Positions 9,017-17,527 of a DNA stretch of 64,000 nucleotides are shown in pieces (position 1 is the first letter of the stretch; each line of letters starts with the position of its first letter). The notes below the pieces were generated by a model that saw only the letters and a list, made by a program, of their open reading frames with translations, had not been told where the DNA came from and searched no databases. This DNA comes from Oryzomonas japonica (GTDB taxonomy: Bacteria > Desulfobacterota > Desulfuromonadia > Geobacterales > Pseudopelobacteraceae): NCBI RefSeq assembly GCF_008802365.1, contig NZ_VZQZ01000005.1, positions 178,071 to 242,070 on the forward strand, written 5' to 3'. Position numbers and translations under genes: made by a program.

Positions 9017-9058
9017 AATCAGTTTCCTCCCGGTACAAAAATTTGTGTTGTATGGTAA

Positions 9059-10177
9059 TTAGACTCTCAATGGGTCGGATTCGATACGGCAGGGTAGTAT
9101 CCGGCAGTTTTCGTAACCCGCCTCGGACAGCATGCGGCCCAGGCGTTCGGCCACATCGTCTACCATGATGATCTCGCTGGGGAAATGCCCGGCATCGATC
9201 AGGGTGATGCCCAGGTCCTGCGCATCCCGGGCATCGTGGTATTTCACATCGCCCGTCACCAGGACGTCGGCTCCGCAACGGACCGCATCGCGCAAGAGCG
9301 ATGCCCCGCTGCCGCTGCACAGAGCCACTTTTTTGATCACAGTCGCTGGGTCGCCCACGTAGCGCAGACCGGGGGCATGCAGCATTTCCCTGATCCGCGC
9401 CGCATAGTCCGCCAGGGTCGTCTGCTCCGCCAGGGAGCCTACCCGGCCCAGTCCGAGTTGTTTGCCCTCGTTGAGCAGGGGGTAGATGTCGAAGGCCGGC
9501 TCTTCGTATGGGTGCGCCGCCAGGAGCGCCTTGACGACTCGCGGCAGATTGCGTCGGTCCAGGAGCAATTCCAGGCGCTGTTCGGGAACCTGTTCCCGGC
9601 TTCCCACCGCACCGATGAAGGGCGTAGCGCCGGCCAGGGGGGTGAAGGTTCCTTCGCCGGGGGTGCTGAAGGAACAGTCCCGGTAGTTGCCCAGGGCTTC
9701 GGCCCAGGGAAGGAGCGCCCCGCGGACCCGTTCAAGATGGTCGCCCGGCACGAAGACCGCCAGCTTGGCCAGCTCCTGCCCGGCAGTTGCCTGGAGCGGC
9801 CGACAAGCGGAGACCCCCAGGCGTTCGGCCAACAGGTCGTTCAGCCCACCCTCGGCCACGTCGTAGCTGGTGTGGATGCTGACGACCGCCAGATCGGACC
9901 TGATGGCGTCGTGTACGAGTTTTCCCTGGGGGGTGGCGGTTGAAATGGTTTTAAGCGGTTTGAACAGCAGGGGGTGGTGGGTGACGAGCAGGTGGCAGGA
10001 ACTGTTGCGGGCGGCTTCCATGACGGCCGGGGTGGCGTCCAGGGCGATCATGATGCGCTCTATCCCGGCATCCGGGTTCCCGACCTGCAATCCCGAGTTA
10101 TCCCATGATTCCGCCAAACCGGGAGGAGCTATTTTGTTAATGATTCCAACTATGTCGGAGAGTTTTGGCGTCTTCAT
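9059..10177 (-). CDS. Nif3-like dinuclear metal centre protein
   Basis: A 372-residue member of the NIF3 / GTP cyclohydrolase I type 2 family. Its hexameric homologues bind two metal ions through conserved His, Asp and Glu residues. The motifs ESWDNSGLQVG, LLVTHHPLLF, HTSYDVAEGG and the C-terminal DAGHFPSE are all present. The middle ~100 residues are the PII-like insert found in the long form. The ATG at 10177 is chosen because homology starts there, although no good ribosome binding site is visible and a terminator hairpin lies just upstream. The biochemical function of the family is unsettled. Confidence 0.92.
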   Translation of the reverse strand: MKTPKLSDIVGIINKIAPPGLAESWDNSGLQVGNPDAGIERIMIALDATPAVMEAARNSSCHLLVTHHPLLFKPLKTISTATPQGKLVHDAIRSDLAVVSIHTSYDVAEGGLNDLLAERLGVSACRPLQATAGQELAKLAVFVPGDHLERVRGALLPWAEALGNYRDCSFSTPGEGTFTPLAGATPFIGAVGSREQVPEQRLELLLDRRNLPRVVKALLAAHPYEEPAFDIYPLLNEGKQLGLGRVGSLAEQTTLADYAARIREMLHAPGLRYVGDPATVIKKVALCSGSGASLLRDAVRCGADVLVTGDVKYHDARDAQDLGITLIDAGHFPSEIIMVDDVAERLGRMLSEAGYENCRILPCRIESDPLRV

Positions 10178-10182
10178 CGGGT

Positions 10183-10220
10183 ACAAACAAAAAGAGTGCA
10201 ACCCTTCGGTGTGCACTCTT
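10183..10220 (-). terminator. Terminator between the tRNA and the Nif3-family gene
   Basis: On the minus strand AAGAGTGCA (10220-10212) pairs with TGCACTCTT (10200-10192), with a shorter inner stem in the loop, and is followed by the T-rich stretch TTTGTTT. It would terminate the tRNA transcript only a few bases before the Nif3-family start codon. Confidence 0.7.
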
Positions 10221-10292
10221 GCGAAATTGATGGTACGGGGCGTCCCGTTCGTAGTATTGCCGGCATCCGGCGCGTTTTCCTTGTAAATGAAA

Positions 10293-10369
10293 TGGTGGGC
10301 CCACCAGGACTCGAACCTGGGACCAACCGGTTATGAGCCGGTGGCTCTAGCCAACTGAGCTATAGGCCC
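10293..10369 (-). tRNA. tRNA with CAU anticodon (Ile2 type favoured, Met possible)
   Basis: A complete 77-nt cloverleaf with encoded CCA end (10295-10293). The acceptor stem is GGGCCTA / TGGGCCC (one G-T pair), the anticodon loop is CTCATAA with anticodon CAT at 10335-10333, and the T-arm contains GGTTCGAGTCC. A CAU anticodon can be elongator Met or the lysidine-modified Ile2. The acceptor stem has C4-G69 and C5-G68, which are recognition determinants for TilS in E. coli tRNA-Ile2, so Ile2 is favoured. It is not an initiator tRNA, because position 1-72 is a G-C pair. Confidence 0.93.
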
Positions 10370-10379
10370 GGAAGAATTA

Positions 10380-10408
10380 ATACTACGGAAGTGTGCCAGG
10401 AGTGTCAA
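10380..10408 (-). promoter_or_regulatory. tRNA promoter
   Basis: On the minus strand TTGACA (10408-10403), a 17-bp spacer and TAGTAT (10385-10380) end about 10 bp before the mature tRNA 5' end. Confidence 0.75.
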
Positions 10409-10754
10409 GAACTTTTGAATCGTGGTTTCCATCCATGAGGGCATTATTTTCCAAAGCCCGGGTTGGAGATCACTTCACTCCTTGTATACCCTACTATGCC
10501 CATGTATACCGCAACCAAGCTGGACAGGCTGGGGAATTCTGCTATTCTCACGAATATCGCCCAGGTATGATGCGACCGTATGGTTGTGGCACTGAACTGC
10601 ACCGCGGATATCAGGGCGGCCAGCATTTTATCGAGCAGAGCGGCCTTGCCTTCGAGGAGGGGCGACGACGTGGCCGGCATGTTCGAGAACATGCGAACTC
10701 GTTGCCGTCGGCGCTCGGGCTGCATACCATCCACGAGATTAATGGAAAGGACTG
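10409..10754. other. Intergenic stretch without a supported gene, with an 18-bp palindrome
   Basis: About 345 bp between the tRNA promoter and the citG-like gene. Short open frames exist on both strands, but none has a family resemblance or a convincing ribosome binding site. The perfect palindrome GCATGTTCGAGAACATGC at 10677-10694 lies 60 bp before the citG-like start and could be an operator. Confidence 0.5.
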
Positions 10755-11651
10755 ATGAACTCCTCGCACACTTCAGATATTGAACTGTTGGCCATGTTTC
10801 TGGTCAAGGGGGTCGCCATGGAACTGTATCTGACCCCCAAGCCGGGGCTGGTGGACCTGAATGACTGCGGCTCCCACCACGACCTGTCCCTGGCCACCAT
10901 GGAACGTTCGATCCATATCATTGCCGACTATCTCGACCAGCTCTGCCGCTCCCTGGCTGCCGGCGAGGAGTTTGCCCGTCAGGCCGCCATCGGCAGGAGG
11001 GCCGAACAGGCCATGCTGGCAGACCTGGGCACCAATACCCACAAGGGGTATCTCTTTCTGAGCGGTCTGCTGCTTGTTGCAGCCTGGCATGCCCCATCGG
11101 CCGACGAACAGAGCTTTCGGGAACGGATCGCCGCCCTGGCCGGGGAATTCTTTGCCGCCCGGGGGGAACAGGTCACCCATGGGCAACAGCAGAGGGCTCT
11201 GCACGGTGCGGGAGGGATCGTGCGGGAGGTCATGAACGGCCTGCCGGCGCTCTTCGATGAGGCGGTCCCGGCCTACCTTGCGGCCCTGGAAATCCACGGG
11301 CATCCCAAAATTGCCTCGTTTGCCATGCTGGCCCGCCTGATGCAGACCGTCGACGACACCACCACGCTCCACCGGTGCGGCAGCATGGGGCTCTCCCGCA
11401 TCAGGAGGGATGGCCGGCAGATCGAACGGCTCATCGCCATGGGGGAGGATTGCGAGCCGTTTCTCCACCGTCTTAACAGGGAGTATATCAGGATGAATCT
11501 TACCATGGGGGGGGTGGCCGACATGCTGGGGCTCTCCTACTGCTACCTGCTCGCCTGCGGATGCCTCTTGGGCTTTCCGGAACGGCACCCCCCTTTTGAA
11601 CGCAAAAACGGCCACGGGAATCCCTCTGAGGGATTTTCCGGGGCCGCTTGA
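10755..11651 (+). CDS. CitG/MdcB-family triphosphoribosyl-dephospho-CoA synthase-like protein
   Basis: Members of this family make the prosthetic-group precursor 2'-(5''-triphosphoribosyl)-3'-dephospho-CoA for citrate or malonate decarboxylation enzymes. The 298 residues carry the family signatures ELYLTPKPGLVDLNDCGSHH near residue 22 and LGTNTHKGYLFLSGLL near 92, and an all-helical composition. No citrate lyase or malonate decarboxylase subunit lies nearby, so the substrate carrier is unknown. The ATG overlaps an AAAGGAC Shine-Dalgarno-like element at short spacing. The 3' end overlaps a hairpin shared with the convergent efpL-like gene. Confidence 0.88.
   Translation: MNSSHTSDIELLAMFLVKGVAMELYLTPKPGLVDLNDCGSHHDLSLATMERSIHIIADYLDQLCRSLAAGEEFARQAAIGRRAEQAMLADLGTNTHKGYLFLSGLLLVAAWHAPSADEQSFRERIAALAGEFFAARGEQVTHGQQQRALHGAGGIVREVMNGLPALFDEAVPAYLAALEIHGHPKIASFAMLARLMQTVDDTTTLHRCGSMGLSRIRRDGRQIERLIAMGEDCEPFLHRLNREYIRMNLTMGGVADMLGLSYCYLLACGCLLGFPERHPPFERKNGHGNPSEGFSGAA
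11609..11646. terminator. Bidirectional terminator hairpin between convergent genes
   Basis: A long imperfect stem from CGGCC (11609) to GGCCG (11646), with inner stem AATCCC/GGGATT, covers the last codons of the citG-like gene and faces the end of the EF-P paralogue. No long T-tract follows on either strand. Confidence 0.55.
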
Positions 11652-11672
11652 CAGGGCGCTATCTTTCCGATG

Positions 11673-12236
11673 CTAAGCCCGTGATATGAATCTGCCGTCC
11701 CGGGTATCCACCTTGATCTTCTCTCCGGTTGCCAGATATGGCGGGACCTGGAGCTTGAGGCCGGTCTCCAGGATCGCCTCTTTGGTCTGGGCCGTGGCGG
11801 TGGCGTTCTTGAGCACCGGCGCGGTTTCCGTGACAATCAGTTCCACGGTCATGGGCAGTTCCACATTGACCAGCCGCCCCTCGAAGAGCCCCAGCACCAC
11901 CTCGGTCCCCTCCAGCAGAAAGGGGGCCAGCGCCTCGAACGCTTCCTCGTCCACCTCGAACTGCTCATAGGTCCCCAGATCCATGAAGACCCCTTTTGCG
12001 CCGTCGGCATAGAGGAATTGTCCTTTGTTGCGGCCGTAGTCGGCCTCGTCCACCTTATCGCCGGAACGGAAGGTCTTGTCCAGCACCTGGGAGGTGATCA
12101 GGTTGCGGTAGCGGGTCTTGACCATGGTGTTGGCGCCCCGGGCCGACGGGGACTGGAAGGTGACGTCGAGGATCAGGCAGGGCGCCCCGTCCAGCTGGAT
12201 GACGAGCCCTTTTTTGAAATCGGATGTGGTGAACAT
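11673..12236 (-). CDS. Elongation factor P paralogue of the EfpL (YeiP) type
   Basis: A 187-residue three-domain EF-P family protein that binds ribosomes stalled on difficult peptide sequences. The domain I loop reads FQSPSARGANTM, matching the IQSPTARGA loop of E. coli YeiP/EfpL, with Arg at the tip. Classical EF-P instead has PGKGQAF with a modified lysine. The C-terminal TGEKIKVDTRDGRFISR is the family signature. The ATG at 12236 is preferred over an upstream in-frame one because AAGGAG precedes it by seven bases and it matches the family N-terminus. A canonical efp should exist elsewhere in the genome. Confidence 0.9.
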   Translation of the reverse strand: MFTTSDFKKGLVIQLDGAPCLILDVTFQSPSARGANTMVKTRYRNLITSQVLDKTFRSGDKVDEADYGRNKGQFLYADGAKGVFMDLGTYEQFEVDEEAFEALAPFLLEGTEVVLGLFEGRLVNVELPMTVELIVTETAPVLKNATATAQTKEAILETGLKLQVPPYLATGEKIKVDTRDGRFISRA

Positions 12237-12283
12237 GGTATTCTCCTTGTTAATTGCTGTAAATAGTCTTTCAAAATCAACAT

Positions 12284-12416
12284 CTGCCACAGAGACACGG
12301 AGGCACAGAGGTTCACAGAGAAAAGCATAACATCATGGGGGTAACTAAGATCAGGATTGTTGCTCTTTGTTTGCCTTACTCCAGGTTTTCTCTGTGACTC
12401 CGCGTCTCCGTGGCAG
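12284..12416. repeat. CCACAGAGACACGG inverted-repeat element, copy 1
   Basis: The left arm CTGCCACAGAGACACGGAGG (12284-12303) and the right arm ending CGTCTCCGTGGCAG (12403-12416) are inverted repeats about 40 bp long overall, around a unique centre of about 55 bp. Related copies lie at 40678-40811 and 48855-49036, with a partial arm near 30296. It fills the gap between queF and the EF-P paralogue. Confidence 0.85.
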
Positions 12417-12428
12417 GTTTTAACACTA

Positions 12429-12857
12429 TTACCTACGGTACTCGGCCGTGGGCCAGAAGGGGATGCCGCCCCGGGGGGTGAACTCGCCCCGCACCGTCAG
12501 CCAGACCGGTTCGAGCAGCGCCACCAGGTCGTTGCAGATGCGGTTGACGCTGGCCTCGTGGAACTCTCCGTGCATGCGGAAGGAGCCCAGGTAGAGCTTG
12601 AGGCTCTTGCTTTCGACGCAGAGACGGTCCGGCTGGTAGTCGATGACGATCTTGGCGAAGTCCGGCTGCCCGGTCATGGGGCAGAGGCAGGTGAATTCCG
12701 GACATTCGATGTGCAGCGTGCCCACGGCCTTGGCCGGGTTCATGTCCGGTTGGGCAAAGGGGCTGGGGAATGATTCCAGAAGCCCGGCGTCGGGCCGGTC
12801 GTAGCGGTAGGCCGTTGCCCCGGCCCCCAATGATTTCAGATTCTCGTGAAGCGCCAT
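12429..12857 (-). CDS. queF: QueF, NADPH-dependent 7-cyano-7-deazaguanine reductase
   Basis: Reduces preQ0 to preQ1 in queuosine biosynthesis, in the cytoplasm. At 142 residues it is the short (unimodular, type I) QueF. The catalytic region ECPEFTCLCPMTGQPDF contains the thioimide-forming Cys, and the family motifs ESKSLKLYLGSFR and FHE follow. The ATG at 12857 is favoured because GGGAG lies eight bases before it; the frame extends further upstream without homology. Other queuosine genes are not in the window. Confidence 0.95.
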   Translation of the reverse strand: MALHENLKSLGAGATAYRYDRPDAGLLESFPSPFAQPDMNPAKAVGTLHIECPEFTCLCPMTGQPDFAKIVIDYQPDRLCVESKSLKLYLGSFRMHGEFHEASVNRICNDLVALLEPVWLTVRGEFTPRGGIPFWPTAEYRR

Positions 12858-13124
12858 AACTCTATCTCCCTTGCGATCGGTCCGAAACGAGCGATACAAT
12901 ACCATTACACCGCGTTTCAAGCAACCTGTTTGCAGCGCCTTCGCCGGGTCCCTCGGTGGCGTTCAACTCGTACGGTTCCCGGGTCTTGCGCATGCCCACA
13001 CCGAATTTGCCGCGGATTGGCCGCACATGCAAAACAGTATGTCTAACTGGATAAACAGCGTGTATACTTACGATGATACGACGACCCCCGAAACGGCACG
13101 ACGTCTTCGGGAGATGGAGCGTTG

Positions 13125-15797
13125 ATGGATGTCATAACCACCCACACCAATGCCGATTTCGACTGCCTGGGCGCCATGGTCGCCGCGGCCCGGCTCTATC
13201 CCGGCGCCCTGATCGCCTTTCCCGGTTCCCAGGAAAAGGCGGTGCGCGACTTCCTGGCCGTCCGGCCCGAGTATCTGCCCGGCGTGGTTCGCGCCAAAGA
13301 TATCGACCTGGACGCCATCACCCGCCTGATTGTCGTCGATTGCCAGCAAAGTGAGCGCATCGGCCGTTTTAGCGGCCTCCTGGAACGTCCCGGCCTTGAG
13401 ATTCATATCTATGACCACCACCCGATCACGGAACAGAGCATCCGGCCGACCGGCGGCCTGATCCGCCCCTGCGGCTCGTCATCCACCATCTTGGGCGGGC
13501 TTTTGATGGAACAGGCAGTTGAACTCACGCCGGAAGAGGCCACCCTGATCATGCTCGGCATCCACGAGGATACCGGCCGGCTGCTGTTTGTCTCGACCAC
13601 GCGGGACGACTATCGCGTGGCGGCTTGGCTCATGGAGCGGGGCGCGCAGGTGAGCGTGGTGGCCGAGGCCCTCTCCCAGGAGTTGAGCAGTCAGCAGATG
13701 GGGCTCCTGAAACGGCTACTGACCACGCTCAAGACTACAACCATCAACGGCGTCAATATCTCCATCGCCCACGCCACGAGCGATCAGTACGTGGGCGACA
13801 TCGCCGCCCTGGCGCACCTGATGCGGGACATGGAGAATCTGGATACCCTCTTCGTCGTGGTTGCCATGGAGGGGCGCATTTACCTGGTGGCGCGCAGCCG
13901 TATCCTGGAGGTGAACGTGGGGGAGATCCTGCGCCGTTTCCACGGGGGCGGCCACGCCACCGCCGCATCGGCCGTGGTGCGTGACCAGACGTTGCATCAG
14001 GTGCTGCAACGCCTGGAGGAGCAGTTGCGGGTCGAGGTCAGTCCCCGGTTCTGCGCCGGTGATATCATGTCCGCGCCGGTCAAGACCATGCCGGACAGCG
14101 TCAGCATCGCCGAGGCCCGGGACCTGCTGACCCGCTATAACTGCAACGCCATGCCGGTCATTGCCGCCGGCCGGATGATCGGGATCATCTCCCGCAAGAT
14201 CGTGGAGAAGGCGCTCTACCACGATCTGGGAGACGCCCCGGCCATCGACTTCATGCACACCGAATTCATGCGGGCCGCTCCCACCACCCCCATCGCCGAC
14301 ATCCAGGAATACATGGTGGAGGGTAACCGCCGTTTCGTGCCGGTCTTCAAAGGGGAGGAGCTTGCGGGTGCGGTGACGCGCACCGATCTGTTGCGCCATA
14401 TGTACGGCGGCCGCCGGGGCGAACCGGGGGCGCTCTACGATGTGGGGGCCCTCGGCTTCTCCCCCAAGAATCGCTCCATAGCCGGCCTGCTGGGCAAGCG
14501 GCTTCCCATTGCCGCCGGCAAGCTCCTGCACGACCTGGGGACCGTCGGTGACGAATTGGGGCTGGCGGTGTATGCCATCGGCGGGTTCGTGCGCGACCTG
14601 CTGCTGGGGGTGGCAAACCTGGATATTGACGTCACGGTGGAGGGGGACGGCATCTTTTTCGCGGAACAGTTTGCGGCCCGCCACGGTTGCCGGGTCCGCA
14701 GCCATCGGACCTTCAACACGGCGGTGGTGATCTTCCCGGACGGGGCCAAGATCGACGTGGCCAGCACGCGCCTGGAATACTACGAGTCCCCCGGTGTGCT
14801 GCCCACCGTGGAACGCTCCTCATTGCGCCACGACCTGTACCGGCGGGATTTCACCATCAACACCCTGGCGGTGTGCCTCAACGGGGCGTCGTTCGGTCGT
14901 CTGACCGATTACTACGGCGGCCAGCAGGACCTTCAGGAACGGCTGGTCAGGGTGCTGCACAACCTCTCCTTCGTGGAGGACCCGACCCGGGTTTTCCGGG
15001 CGATCCGTTTCGAACAGCGCCTCGGTTTTCATATCGCTCCCCACACCGAGAACCTGATCCGCAGCGCGGTGCGGATGAACGTCCTCAATAGGGTCGGTGG
15101 CCTGCGTCTATTGAACGAATTGATCCAGATCCTGCGGGAAAAGGAGCCGGTGGGGGCCATTGTCCGCATGGCCGGCTTCGGCCTGCTGCCGTTTGTCCAT
15201 CCCGCCCTCAAGTTGCTCCCCGAGATCAGGCGGGTCGTGGAGGAAACCGGGCGGGTCCTGGCCTGGTTCCGCCTGTTGTATCTGCCGGATGCCTGTGAAC
15301 AGTGGCAGGTCTACTTCCTGGCCCTGGGTGATCGGCTCACCAACGACGAGTTCCATGACGCCTGCCGCCGATTGGCGGTGCCGGGGCGGATCTCGGCCAA
15401 GGTATTCAGCCACCGCCGGCAGGCGCTGGGAACCCTGGATGCCATCCAACGCCGCCTGCGCCGCAATCCCGAGGTTCGTAACAGCGAGATTTACGACTGG
15501 TTCCACGGACTGCCGCTGGAGATGCTCCTCTACCTGGCCGCGCGCGCCAACCGCGAAGAGGTCAGACGTTTTGTCTCCCAGTACGTTTCTCATTTGCGTC
15601 AGGTCCGCTGCTCCCTGGATGGGGACGGGCTGGCGGCCCTGGGATTGGCGCCGGGCCCCCGGTTTCGCACGATCATGGATCGGTTGCTGGTGGCGCGCCT
15701 CGATGGCGAGATCGTTAATGATGAGCAGGAACGGGCCCTGGCGCTGCTGCTTATCGCGTCAGATAGCGGAGCCGGTGTTGCAAAAATGCATCACTAA
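13125..15797 (+). CDS. DHH-CBS-tRNA nucleotidyltransferase fusion protein (A-adding type)
   Basis: An 890-residue multidomain protein. Residues 1-300 form a DHH/DHHA1 phosphoesterase unit (HTNADFDCLGA, DHHP near 91, HEDTGRLLF near 148, GGGHATAA near 280). Two CBS domains follow at about 305-430. The C-terminal half is a class II poly(A) polymerase/tRNA nucleotidyltransferase head with GGFVRDLLLG near 485, DIDV, and RRDFTIN near 586. Proteins of this architecture have A-adding activity on tRNA in Aquifex, where CC-addition is separate; here that is inference. The ATG at 13125 has GGAG five bases upstream. It diverges from queF. Confidence 0.9.
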   Translation: MDVITTHTNADFDCLGAMVAAARLYPGALIAFPGSQEKAVRDFLAVRPEYLPGVVRAKDIDLDAITRLIVVDCQQSERIGRFSGLLERPGLEIHIYDHHPITEQSIRPTGGLIRPCGSSSTILGGLLMEQAVELTPEEATLIMLGIHEDTGRLLFVSTTRDDYRVAAWLMERGAQVSVVAEALSQELSSQQMGLLKRLLTTLKTTTINGVNISIAHATSDQYVGDIAALAHLMRDMENLDTLFVVVAMEGRIYLVARSRILEVNVGEILRRFHGGGHATAASAVVRDQTLHQVLQRLEEQLRVEVSPRFCAGDIMSAPVKTMPDSVSIAEARDLLTRYNCNAMPVIAAGRMIGIISRKIVEKALYHDLGDAPAIDFMHTEFMRAAPTTPIADIQEYMVEGNRRFVPVFKGEELAGAVTRTDLLRHMYGGRRGEPGALYDVGALGFSPKNRSIAGLLGKRLPIAAGKLLHDLGTVGDELGLAVYAIGGFVRDLLLGVANLDIDVTVEGDGIFFAEQFAARHGCRVRSHRTFNTAVVIFPDGAKIDVASTRLEYYESPGVLPTVERSSLRHDLYRRDFTINTLAVCLNGASFGRLTDYYGGQQDLQERLVRVLHNLSFVEDPTRVFRAIRFEQRLGFHIAPHTENLIRSAVRMNVLNRVGGLRLLNELIQILREKEPVGAIVRMAGFGLLPFVHPALKLLPEIRRVVEETGRVLAWFRLLYLPDACEQWQVYFLALGDRLTNDEFHDACRRLAVPGRISAKVFSHRRQALGTLDAIQRRLRRNPEVRNSEIYDWFHGLPLEMLLYLAARANREEVRRFVSQYVSHLRQVRCSLDGDGLAALGLAPGPRFRTIMDRLLVARLDGEIVNDEQERALALLLIASDSGAGVAKMHH

Positions 15798-15958
15798 GCT
15801 GTTGGTGCTGCCCAGGTCCTCTGCTGCTGCATGCCGCTGTTACATGCATAACATTCCGTAAATGCGATCTATTTATGATGTCTGGGAAGGGGGGGCACTC
15901 TTTGGCGTTATCCTTGCATCTTGTCAAGGCGACAAATCCATCCCAGCGAGGGTAATGC

Positions 15959-16348
15959 ATGAAACCAATGGCGCGTCTCATCTCCCTGATCACCTGCTGT
16001 ACCGTTCTGGCGACGGCGACCTCGGCCCTTGCCGGTGATAACGCCTTCCGGGAGGTGTTCGAGGATGCCTTTTACGGCGGCGCGGCGGGGGCATTGGTGG
16101 GCGCCGCCCTGCTGGCCTTTGCCAAGAAACCGGCCGATCATCTGGATTACATGGCCTATGGGGCCGCTTCCGGCGTTCTGGTCGGTTCCGCCTATGGTTT
16201 GGTGAAATCGACCCGTTCCCTGGCACAGATCGACAACGGCAGCATAAAGTTCGCCCTGCCGACCGTCCTCCCCGATCTCAGTGAGTCGCCGGCCTCGCGC
16301 CAGACAACCATCACCTGGCGGGCCGAGTTGTTGCGGGGAACCTTCTGA
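15959..16348 (+). CDS. Exported small glycine/alanine-rich membrane protein, unknown function
   Basis: A 129-residue protein with a clear signal peptide (cleavage predicted after SALA, residue 25). A glycine-rich hydrophobic segment follows (YGGAAGALVGAALLAF), then a second one (YGAASGVLVGSAYGLV), resembling glycine-zipper segments of envelope proteins. I do not recognise a named family. It is followed by a strong terminator at 16390, so it appears to be transcribed alone. Confidence 0.75.
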   Translation: MKPMARLISLITCCTVLATATSALAGDNAFREVFEDAFYGGAAGALVGAALLAFAKKPADHLDYMAYGAASGVLVGSAYGLVKSTRSLAQIDNGSIKFALPTVLPDLSESPASRQTTITWRAELLRGTF

Positions 16349-16389
16349 TAATGGCCCGCTGATGCCATGATTCATGGCAATCGAAAACC

Positions 16390-16427
16390 AACGCCTGTTG
16401 CAAAATTGCAACGGGCGTTTTTTTTCT
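16390..16427 (+). terminator. Rho-independent terminator
   Basis: The hairpin AACGCCTGTTGCAA / TTGCAACGGGCGTT (16390-16419) has one mismatch and is followed by a run of T residues. It ends the 15959-16348 transcript. Confidence 0.9.
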
Positions 16428-16482
16428 TTGCGTCCCTCGGCAGGTTGTGAGTAAATACCACGAAAAAATCAAGGGGGTGTAC

Positions 16483-16797
16483 ATGTCGCAGTTCTCGAAC
16501 GTCTCGGTAGTCAAAAAGGCCAATATCTATTTCAACGGCAAGGTGGTCAGTAGGACGGTGCTGTTCCCCGACGGCAGCAAAAAAACCTTGGGGATCATGC
16601 AGCCGGGGGAATACGAATTCTCCACCGGAGCGGCCGAGGAGATGGACATCCTGGCCGGCGACCTGGAATGGCGGGTGAAGGGTGAAAAGGAGTGGAAAAA
16701 GGCTTCGGCCGGCCAGGCATTCAACGTGCCCGCCCACTCCACGTTTCTGATGAGGATGGAAACGGTTGTGGATTATTGCTGTTCTTATTTGCCGTAA
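16483..16797 (+). CDS. ppnP: PpnP-type pyrimidine/purine nucleoside phosphorylase
   Basis: A small cupin-fold phosphorylase (formerly YaiE, DUF1255) that cleaves several nucleosides with phosphate. The 104 residues match the family: FSNVSVVKKANIYFNGKVVS at the N-terminus, TLGIMQPGEYEF near 48, and FNVPAHSTFLMR near 82. The ATG at 16483 is preferred over an upstream in-frame one because it matches the family N-terminus and follows AAGGGGG. The next genes are upp and uraA, which makes a pyrimidine salvage cluster. Confidence 0.92.
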   Translation: MSQFSNVSVVKKANIYFNGKVVSRTVLFPDGSKKTLGIMQPGEYEFSTGAAEEMDILAGDLEWRVKGEKEWKKASAGQAFNVPAHSTFLMRMETVVDYCCSYLP

Positions 16798-16850
16798 CCG
16801 ATCATCGCGGCACCCCTTAGGGGAACTCCATCTCAGAGGAACACCTATCT

Positions 16851-17480
16851 ATGAGCGTCCACGAAGTCAATCACCCCATGGTGAAACACAAGATCGGCCT
16901 GATGCGCGAGGCCGGCATCAGCACCAAAAAGTTTCGCGAGCTGACGGCGGAAATAGCCTCTCTTCTCTCCTACGAGGCCTGTCGCGACTTCCCTCTGGAG
17001 GGCAGGACCATCGAAGGGTGGGATGGCAACCCGGTGCAGATCCAGCAGATCAAGGGGAAAAAGGTCACCGTGGTGCCTATCCTGCGGGCCGGAATCGGCA
17101 TGCTCAACGGGGTGCTGGACATGATCCCCAACGCCAAGGTCAGCGTGGTGGGGCTTGCCCGCAATGAGGAAACCCTTGAGGCCCATACCTATTATGAAAA
17201 GTTCGTCGGTCGGCTGGATGAGCGTTTGGCCCTGATCATCGATCCCATGCTGGCCACCGGCGGCTCCCTGGACGCCACCATCATCATGCTGAAGAACAAT
17301 GGCTGCCGGCAGATCCGCGTGCTCTCGCTGGTGGCGGCGCCGGAAGGGCTCGCCCGTATCTCGGCGGCTCACCCCGAAGTGGATGTCTATGTGGCGGCCA
17401 TCGACGAGCGGCTCAACCAGAACGGTTATATCCTGCCCGGGCTGGGGGACGCCGGCGACAAGATCTTCGGCACGAAGTAA
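16851..17480 (+). CDS. upp: Uracil phosphoribosyltransferase
   Basis: Converts uracil and PRPP to UMP. The 209 residues show the PRPP-binding motif DPMLATGGS near residue 131 and the uracil-recognition C-terminus [12 protein letters not shown]. Length is normal. The start ATG is preceded by AGAGGA. It lies 53 bp after ppnP and 47 bp before uraA on the same strand, so uptake, phosphorolysis and phosphoribosylation are clustered. Confidence 0.97.
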   Translation: MSVHEVNHPMVKHKIGLMREAGISTKKFRELTAEIASLLSYEACRDFPLEGRTIEGWDGNPVQIQQIKGKKVTVVPILRAGIGMLNGVLDMIPNAKVSVVGLARNEETLEAHTYYEKFVGRLDERLALIIDPMLATGGSLDATIIMLKNNGCRQIRVLSLVAAPEGLARISAAHPEVDVYVAAIDERLNQNGYILPGLGDAGDKIFGTK

Positions 17481-17527
17481 CAGCCACCTCGTTCATTCTC
17501 TCTATCCCGCCACAAGGAGTATGCCGT

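Noticed and set aside
10393..10783. Short overlapping open frames on both strands upstream of the citG-like gene
   Set aside because: No recognisable domain, no good ribosome binding sites, and the frames contradict one another.
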